Shown: piece by piece, positions 13,206 to 17,933 of the stretch | Position numbering within the stretch: the stretch's first letter is position 1 | How the letters are laid out: each line of letters begins with the position of its first letter | Assembly (NCBI GenBank): GCA_046155725.1 | Contig: JBJXFT010000426.1 | Location: 1-17,933 of the forward strand | Origin: M3007 sp046155725 | GTDB lineage: Bacteria > Bacteroidota > Bacteroidia > Chitinophagales > Saprospiraceae | DNA length: 17,933 nucleotides | Direction: 5' to 3' | Notes under the pieces: generated by a model | Told to the model about the DNA's origin: nothing | Database searches by the model: none | The model's input: only the letters and a program-made list of their open reading frames with translations | Program-made: the position numbers and the translations under genes

Positions 13206-14621
13206 TCACCCCACCCCTTTCCCAGGATTCAAAATACCCAGCGGATCGAACACCTTTTTGATCTCCCGCATCAGCCGAAGCTCCACTTCCGAAAACACGA
13301 TGTCCAGATAAGGCCGCTGCACAAGGCCAATGCCATGCTCCCCGGAGAGCGTTCCGCCCACACTCTTCACGAACTGAAAAATCTCGCGGATGCCCTTGGG
13401 CACGTCCTCGTTCCATGCCGTTTCGGAAAGCGCGCCGCGCAGAATGTTGACGTGCAAGTTGCCGTCGCCCGCATGGCCGTAGCACACGGATTCAAAACCA
13501 TACGCCGCGCCCACGTCCTTTACCTTTTTGAGCAAATGCGGCAATTCCGCGCGCGGCACCACCGTGTCTTCCTCCTTGTAAATCGAATTGCGTTTCACGG
13601 CGTGGGCCACGTTGCGGCGGAGTTTCCAGAGCGCGGTTTTGGTGGCATCGTCGTCGGCGAAAAAGATTTCCCCGCAGTCGTATCCTTCCAGGACCGTCGT
13701 GATGGTCTCGCAATCGGCCACCAGGCTGGCGATATGAAAACCGTCCACCTCGATGAGCAGGTGCGCCGCATCTTCCTCGCCAATCGGCACGGGCGTTTCG
13801 CCCACATAGCGCACCGCCCAGTCAATGGCGTTGCGCTCCATGAATTCCAGCGCGCTGGGAGTCACGCCTGCCTGAAAAATGGCCGCTACCGCCGCGCACG
13901 CGCTTTCCGCCGAGCGGAACGGCACGAGCATCAGCAGGTTTTGGGTAGGGTAAGGCTGGAGTTTTAGCACGATTTTGGTCACGATGCCAAGTGTGCCTTC
14001 GCTGCCCACGATGAGTTGGGTGAGGTTGTAGCCTGTAGAGTTTTTCAGCGTGTTCGCGCCCGTCCAGATGATTTCGCCGCTCGGCAGCACGACTTCGAGG
14101 TTCAAAACATGGTCGCGTACCACGCCGTATTTCACCGCTTTTGGGCCGCCCGCGTTGGTGCTCACGTTGCCGCCGATGAAACTCCAGCCCCGGCTGCTGG
14201 GGTCGGGCGGGTAAAACAAGCCCATCACCCGCAGCGTGTTTTGCAGGGTTTCGGTAATGACCCCCGGCTCTACGGTGACTTGGAAATTCCGCTCGTCAAT
14301 CTTCAAAATTTGGTCGAATCGCTTCATCGAAATCAGCAGCCCGCCATGCGTGGGCAACGCTCCGCCAGCCAAACCGGAGCCTCCGCCGCGCACGGTGACG
14401 GGGATGCGCTCGCGGGAACAAACGCGCATGATTCGGCTGATCTGCTCCGTGTCGGCAGGCTCGGCCACGGCTTGGGGCAGGTAGAGCAAATCTTCCGTTT
14501 CGTCGTGCCCGTGGTCGTGGCGGGCGGTTTCGTCCGTCAGGAGGTAGCGTTCGCTCACTATGCTTTTCAATTCGGCGAGCACAGCAGCAGAGATGGGTGG
14601 GAGGGCGTTACTTTTGCGCAT
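13206..14621 (-). CDS. GlcD-type FAD-linked oxidase (glycolate / D-lactate / D-2-hydroxyacid dehydrogenase family)
   Basis: This flavoenzyme oxidises a 2-hydroxyacid to a 2-oxoacid; the exact substrate cannot be read. In the 471 residues, the PCMH-type FAD domain shows RGGGSGLAGGALPTHGG (78-94), IGGNVSTNAGGPKAVKYG (149-166) and GSEGTLGIVT (206-215). The C-terminal oxidase domain shows YGHAGDGNLHVN (381-392) and SGEHGIGLVQRPYL (426-439), where His residues bind substrate or metal in relatives. Its length fits GlcD (499 in E. coli) and D-lactate dehydrogenases of the same fold. No glcE or glcF partner is nearby. The ATG at 14621 is used; the frame extends to a GTG inside the palindrome at 14654-14739. 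It is divergent from the barrel protein gene. Confidence 0.9.
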   Translation of the reverse strand: MRKSNALPPISAAVLAELKSIVSERYLLTDETARHDHGHDETEDLLYLPQAVAEPADTEQISRIMRVCSRERIPVTVRGGGSGLAGGALPTHGGLLISMKRFDQILKIDERNFQVTVEPGVITETLQNTLRVMGLFYPPDPSSRGWSFIGGNVSTNAGGPKAVKYGVVRDHVLNLEVVLPSGEIIWTGANTLKNSTGYNLTQLIVGSEGTLGIVTKIVLKLQPYPTQNLLMLVPFRSAESACAAVAAIFQAGVTPSALEFMERNAIDWAVRYVGETPVPIGEEDAAHLLIEVDGFHIASLVADCETITTVLEGYDCGEIFFADDDATKTALWKLRRNVAHAVKRNSIYKEEDTVVPRAELPHLLKKVKDVGAAYGFESVCYGHAGDGNLHVNILRGALSETAWNEDVPKGIREIFQFVKSVGGTLSGEHGIGLVQRPYLDIVFSEVELRLMREIKKVFDPLGILNPGKGVG

Positions 14622-14653
14622 ATTTTTTTCACTTACCACATTGGTGATTTTTG

Positions 14654-14739
14654 AAAACACTAAGGAACTAAGGGACACTAAGGGCTATCCCCTATCGCAC
14701 CCCTCTCAGCCTTAGTGTCCCTTAGTTCCTTAGTGTTTT
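14654..14739. repeat. Perfect 30-bp inverted repeat between divergent genes
   Basis: Bases 14654-14683 and 14710-14739 are exact reverse complements over 30 bases, with a 26-base spacer. Each arm is made of an ACTAAGG word repeated three times. The arms start 32 and 38 bases before the ATGs of the FAD oxidase and the barrel protein. Each divergent gene therefore has the same 30-base sequence upstream, ending CCTTAGTGTTTT toward the gene. A duplicated promoter or operator is possible. Confidence 0.92.
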
Positions 14740-14777
14740 AAAATTAGAAACCCGATGTGCTGAATTATTCAGGTCTG

Positions 14778-15539
14778 ATGTTTCAAAAACTACTTCCCCT
14801 TTTTTTTACAGCGTTTTTTGCTTCCACGCTTTTTGCCCAAAATTCCCCCGAAGGGGCAAAGCCGGCAAAAGCGGGCAAAAGTAACGGAGTGCTGGCGCAT
14901 TTCGCGCTGGGCGGGCATTTGCCTGCGGGCGACTTGGCCGAGCGCTTTGGCGTGAACGGCTCGTTGGGCGCAGGCGCAGAATTCATCACTTCCCAAAATT
15001 GGGTTTTTGGACTCGAAGGGGCGTTCCTTTTTGGCAGCAAAGTCAAGGAAGACCCGCTCGACATTCTCCGAACTCCAGAGGGCGACATCATCGGAAACGA
15101 CCGCGCCATCGCTACCCTGCGCTTGCAAGAACGCGGAATGTATGTGGGCGCAACGGTGGGCAAACTCCTGACTTTCAACGAAACGCGCCAAGGGCTTCGC
15201 CTCACGCTGGGCGGCGGCTGGGCGCAGCACCGCATCAGGGTGCTGGACGATTCGCGCACGGTGGCGCAACTGACGGGCGATTACAAAAAGGGCTACGACC
15301 GCCTTACGGGGGGGCCTGCGCTCCAACAATTTGTGGGCTGGCAACACGTCGGCCAGGGCCGCGACCTGAGTTGGCTGGCAGGTTTTGAGTTCAACCAAGC
15401 CTTCACCCAAACCCGCCGCGACTGGGATTTTTCTCAAATGAAAAAACTCGAAGGCAATCGCCTCGACCTGCGCTTTGGATTTCGGGTGGCTTTGACGCTG
15501 CCGTTTTACACAGGCAATGCGGAGGATATTTATTACTAA
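14778..15539 (+). CDS. Outer-membrane beta-barrel-like protein
   Basis: This is a 253-residue exported protein with a signal peptide (1-20, LPLFFTAFFASTLFAQ). Alternating-polarity strands with Gly-rich turns follow: HFALGGHLPAGDLAERFG, SLGAGAEFITSQNWVFGLEG, MYVGATVGKLL, RLTLGGGWAQHRIRV, and a terminal LDLRFGFRVALTLPFY. This is the look of small outer-membrane barrels in Bacteroidota, although the C-terminus is YY instead of a classical Phe-ended strand. I do not recognise a named family. The ATG at 14778 is preferred to an upstream in-frame GTG at 14757 because the signal peptide then starts normally. It converges on the TPR gene. Confidence 0.78.
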   Translation: MFQKLLPLFFTAFFASTLFAQNSPEGAKPAKAGKSNGVLAHFALGGHLPAGDLAERFGVNGSLGAGAEFITSQNWVFGLEGAFLFGSKVKEDPLDILRTPEGDIIGNDRAIATLRLQERGMYVGATVGKLLTFNETRQGLRLTLGGGWAQHRIRVLDDSRTVAQLTGDYKKGYDRLTGGPALQQFVGWQHVGQGRDLSWLAGFEFNQAFTQTRRDWDFSQMKKLEGNRLDLRFGFRVALTLPFYTGNAEDIYY

Positions 15540-15724
15540 CTCACATTACGCAAGCGGCGTAGCCGCGCAATATTTGTAGATTGGAATGCCCCCTTTTGGT
15601 GGAGGTGCGTAGCACCGAAATATTCTCCGTTCCATGATATTCCGGTGCTACGCACCTTCAAGAAAGAAATGGCGGTTGGCTACAAATATTGAGGCGCGCT
15701 GCACCCGCTGCGTAATGTGAGTTA
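15537..15724. repeat. Nested palindromic, REP-like element filling a convergent gap
   Basis: Outer arms 15537-15552 (TAACTCACATTACGCA) and 15709-15724 are perfect 16-base complements. A second pair, 15568-15579 and 15680-15691 (CAATATTTGTAG), matches over 12 bases. An inner pair, 15604-15623 and 15637-15656, matches with one mismatch in 20. Inside are small hairpins with a GTA loop: GCGGC-GTA-GCCGC (15554-15566), GGTGC-GTA-GCACC (15604-15616) and its inverse (15644-15656). Each is followed by a CGAAATATT-like tail. The element runs exactly from the stop codon of the barrel gene to the base before the stop of the TPR gene. This resembles REP/BIME-type elements, which are mobilised by RAYT transposases in other bacteria. 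Confidence 0.88.
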
Positions 15725-17389
15725 CTAATTCCGCACTGCTTCCTTTTTCGCGTATTTCTCCCGAAGGGCCTGTGCCCGCACGTCCGTTCGGAAACGGTCG
15801 TAAGGCGGGTCAGACCAATCCACCATTTCGGGGCGCATTCCCAAGCGGAAGGCTTTTTCCAGATTTTCGTAGAACAGTTGCTTTTTGCCCACAAAAGCGT
15901 AGGTCTCGGCGAGCGTGGAGTAAGGTGTGCCGTAGAGCGTGTCTTGTGCAATGGTGCGGCGGATGACGGCAAAAGCCGAATCGTGCTGGCCAAGGAAGTT
16001 GTGCGACATGGCGCTGAGGTTGAAGATTTCGGTGGCCATGCTCATCTGCCAAGCCTTGAATTTTACCCCTTGCGTGACGGTCACCACCTCGCGGTATTTT
16101 TTCTGCGCAAAAAGCCCGCGCGTCACCATTCTGAGCGCGATGGCGTTGTTCGGGTCGAGTTCGAGGGCGCGCATCCCTGCTTCAAATGCCTTGACCGTAT
16201 CGCGCTGGAGCAGGTAAGCCATGCCGCGCGTCACATACCCATCGGCTGTTTCTGAAGCCTTTTCGATGGCTTTTTGGGCGAGTTTCAGGGCTGCCGCCAT
16301 GCTGTCTTGGTCCATTTTTGCGCCCATCCATGCTTGCCAAGCCAGCGGCTCATAGCTCTGCCCGGCAGCCAAGCGCACCGACGCAGCATAAGCGGAATCG
16401 GCTTTGGACAGTTGGCCGAGCGCGACGTATTGCCAACCCAAGGTCATCCAAGTATCTGGGTTTTCGGGGTTGAAGCGCAGGCTTTTTTCCAATTTTTCAA
16501 TTGCTTCGGGGCGTTTTCGCTGTTGCATGAGCAAGTGCGCCCAGCGTTGGTAGGCCATCGCGAAAGTGGAATCCAACTCTGTGGCGCGCCGGAATTTGGC
16601 GATGGCTTCTTCCAGCCGACCTTGTTCGGCGAGGATGTTGCCCCATGCATGATAGGCCCAAACGCGCTCCTCAGGCCGGTCTTTGATGATGATGCGCGCC
16701 AGATCAATGGCCGCCGTGTAGTTTTTGCGACGGTACTGCACCACTGCCAAGCGGTAGGGGTCAGTGCGCTGCAGCACGGTCTCGGCGCCGAGGCGGAGCA
16801 GGTTTTGAGCCGCCGTTTCTTCCGAGCCCGCGGGGCAGGGTTCTTCAAACCGGGCATTGGGGAAGCCGCTCATGCGCAGCAGCAAGGAGAGCCGTTCGCC
16901 CGATTGCACGAACTCGCCCGTGATGCGCTTTTGCGGCTTGCCGAGGATGTGCCGGAGTTGGTAGGCGATGGATGTGAGCGATACTTCCACGCCCATCACC
17001 TGCACGTTCATGGCGGCATTGGCATCGCTGCTGCCCACATGGAGCTCGTCTTTTTTGATGGAAGCGGCCTCGTCTTTGAGCGTTTGGATGGCATCTTGGA
17101 GGCGCAAGGCGGCAATACTGCCGCTCAGCCCATTCTCGTCCAGCCGTTTGGAGACCGAAAAAGGTTGGAGCGCAAAGCCGGTATCGCTCATCATCCTCCA
17201 AATAATGAGGATGGCAAACAGCAGGAGCAGTATGCCCGCCGTGCGCAGAAAAATGCCCAGCACGGCGGCCAGCCACGAGTCGGTTTTCTTTGGGTCAATT
17301 TTGTTCCACACTTGGTAGGGGATAGCCAACACGCGGCCTCGCCAAGTGGGGCGGGCGGGCGCGGGCGGTGCAGTGTTTTCTTGCTCCAT
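15725..17389 (-). CDS. Membrane-anchored TPR protein
   Basis: This is a 554-residue protein. A short Pro/Ala-rich cytoplasmic start is followed by a single membrane helix (about 42-64, LGIFLRTAGILLLLFAILIIW). A middle region (70-185) of unknown fold includes VQVMGVEVSLTSIAYQLRHILG. From about 190 to 525 there are tetratricopeptide repeats. The clearest units are AYHAWGNILAEQGRLEEAIAKF, AYQRWAHLLMQQ with PEAIEKLEKSL, WMTLGWQYVALGQLSKADSAY and GYVTRGMAYLLQRDTVKAFEAG with ALELDPNN. TPRs are protein-binding scaffolds, so no reaction is implied. The ATG at 17389 (MEQENT) is chosen; the frame extends to an ATG at 17455 that overlaps the start of the divergent kdtA. It shares a 64-base divergent control region with kdtA. 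Confidence 0.87.
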   Translation of the reverse strand: MEQENTAPPAPARPTWRGRVLAIPYQVWNKIDPKKTDSWLAAVLGIFLRTAGILLLLFAILIIWRMMSDTGFALQPFSVSKRLDENGLSGSIAALRLQDAIQTLKDEAASIKKDELHVGSSDANAAMNVQVMGVEVSLTSIAYQLRHILGKPQKRITGEFVQSGERLSLLLRMSGFPNARFEEPCPAGSEETAAQNLLRLGAETVLQRTDPYRLAVVQYRRKNYTAAIDLARIIIKDRPEERVWAYHAWGNILAEQGRLEEAIAKFRRATELDSTFAMAYQRWAHLLMQQRKRPEAIEKLEKSLRFNPENPDTWMTLGWQYVALGQLSKADSAYAASVRLAAGQSYEPLAWQAWMGAKMDQDSMAAALKLAQKAIEKASETADGYVTRGMAYLLQRDTVKAFEAGMRALELDPNNAIALRMVTRGLFAQKKYREVVTVTQGVKFKAWQMSMATEIFNLSAMSHNFLGQHDSAFAVIRRTIAQDTLYGTPYSTLAETYAFVGKKQLFYENLEKAFRLGMRPEMVDWSDPPYDRFRTDVRAQALREKYAKKEAVRN

Positions 17390-17408
17390 GTTTTTTTCAA
17401 TAATTGCT

Positions 17409-17422
17409 GCGCAAATTTGCGC
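17409..17422. promoter_or_regulatory. Candidate operator: perfect 14-bp palindrome between divergent genes
   Basis: GCGCAAATTTGCGC is a perfect palindrome near the middle of the 64-base gap between the TPR gene and kdtA, 19 bases from the TPR ATG and 31 from the kdtA ATG. Two-fold symmetry without a loop is typical of a dimeric repressor site and not of a terminator. No regulator gene is in view, and the site could be chance. Confidence 0.4.
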
Positions 17423-17453
17423 CCCAAACATCGCGCAAAATGTGGATTCCTCC

Positions 17454-17933
17454 ATGCTCCTGATTTATGACCTCGCCATTCGGCTGCTTACTTTCGGCAT
17501 TCATGTCGCAGCATTATTCAATCCCAAAGCCCGGCTTTGGGTGAATGGCCGCAAAGATTGGCGCGAGCGCTATGCTGCGGAGCCGTTCATCGTTCATCGT
17601 TCATCGTTCAAAGTCCTGTGGGTTCATGCCGCTTCCCTCGGCGAGTTCGAGCAAGGCCGCCCGGTCATGGAGGCTTTCCGCGAGCGATTCCCCGATTGGA
17701 AAATCGTGCTGACTTTCTTTTCGCCCTCTGGCTACGAAGTTCGGAAGGATTATCCTCATGCTGATCTGGTGTGCTACCTGCCCGCCGACACACGCAGCAA
17801 TGCCCGCGATTTCCTTGATTTGACAAAGCCCGATTTGGTCGTTTTTGTCAAGTACGAGTTTTGGGCGAACTACCTTTTTGAACTCAATAAGCGCGGCATC
17901 CCGACCCTGCTCGTGTCCGCGCTGTTCCGCCCC
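17454..17933 (+). CDS. kdtA: 3-deoxy-D-manno-octulosonic acid transferase KdtA/WaaA (5' part, cut by window end)
   Basis: KdtA is an inner-membrane GT30 glycosyltransferase that moves KDO from CMP-KDO onto lipid A precursor. The first 160 residues are present and the frame is open to the window end. An N-terminal membrane-associated helix (1-22) is followed by LFNPKARLWVNGRKDW. The signature HAASLGEFEQGRPV (58-71) contains the expected catalytic Glu at about 64. TFFSPSGYEVRKDY (87-100), YLPADTRSNARDF (108-120) and VVFVKYEFWANYLFELN (129-145) match Bacteroidota KdtA closely. The ATG at 17454 gives the usual family start MLLIYDLAIR. A four-unit 7-base repeat encodes residues 45-52. The gene is divergent from the TPR gene. 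The upstream partner enzyme KdsC is encoded at 4133-4795. Confidence 0.94.
   Translation, partial: MLLIYDLAIRLLTFGIHVAALFNPKARLWVNGRKDWRERYAAEPFIVHRSSFKVLWVHAASLGEFEQGRPVMEAFRERFPDWKIVLTFFSPSGYEVRKDYPHADLVCYLPADTRSNARDFLDLTKPDLVVFVKYEFWANYLFELNKRGIPTLLVSALFRP
17584..17611 (+). repeat. Tandem 7-base repeat inside kdtA
   Basis: CGTTCAT is repeated three times in a row from 17584, followed by CGTTCAA (17605-17611). It encodes FIVHRSSF, just before the conserved VLWVHAAS block. Because 7 is not a multiple of 3, gain or loss of one unit would shift the frame. Confidence 0.9.

Noticed and set aside
17390..17455. Upstream ATG at 17455 for the TPR protein
   Set aside because: It would overlap the kdtA start codon and add 22 residues with no signal or family likeness before the natural MEQENT start.
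16274..17470. 398-codon plus-strand open frame
   Set aside because: It is antisense to the TPR protein and runs into the kdtA start; no domain is recognised.

Overview
The window reads as a chromosomal segment of a member of the Bacteroidota, probably a Saprospiria-like lineage. The reasons are two proteins ending in type IX secretion (T9SS) sorting domains, a GldM-like protein, Bacteroidota-type KdtA and KdsC, a giant 'PQGINYQ...VPYALYA' tail-fibre-like protein, signal peptides cut before Gln/Asn, no clear Shine-Dalgarno sequences, and -7 boxes of the TAnnTTTG type. The phylum is firm; the class is inference. No tRNA, rRNA, CRISPR array or transposase gene was seen, and no gene-free stretch exceeds 300 bases.

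Layout. Positions 1-5441 are one minus-strand run, transcribed in the order [2Fe-2S] ferredoxin, iscX, kdsC-like phosphatase, then an AT-richer restriction-modification pair (TdeIII-like endonuclease followed by a C5-cytosine methyltransferase), folD, and a short protein resembling only the N-terminal domain of the T9SS motor protein GldM. Positions 5626-7752 carry a secreted GH10 xylanase on the plus strand. It converges on a 1301-residue repetitive surface fibre with a C-terminal S74 self-cleaving chaperone (7818-11723, minus), which lies downstream of a small T9SS-sorted protein (11865-12365, minus). Then come a secreted NTF2/DUF4440-like protein (plus), a GlcD-type FAD oxidase (minus), an outer-membrane barrel-like protein (plus), a membrane-anchored TPR protein (minus), and the 5' part of kdtA/waaA (plus), cut by the window end.

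How they fit together. KdsC and KdtA belong to the KDO/lipid A pathway. Ferredoxin and IscX serve iron-sulfur cluster assembly. The GH10 enzyme, the small CTD protein, the fibre, the barrel and the NTF2-like protein are envelope or secreted products. The restriction-modification pair looks like a horizontally acquired island set into housekeeping genes.

The most unusual feature is in the gaps between genes. Six of them hold long, almost perfect palindromes whose sequences are unrelated to each other (4095-4127, 5022-5102, 7750-7799, 11752-11862, 14654-14739, 15537-15724). Several are built from tandem short words. Only one looks like an ordinary bidirectional terminator, one lies between divergent genes where a terminator is not expected, and one is a 188-base nested array of REP-like hairpins that fills the whole gap between two stop codons.
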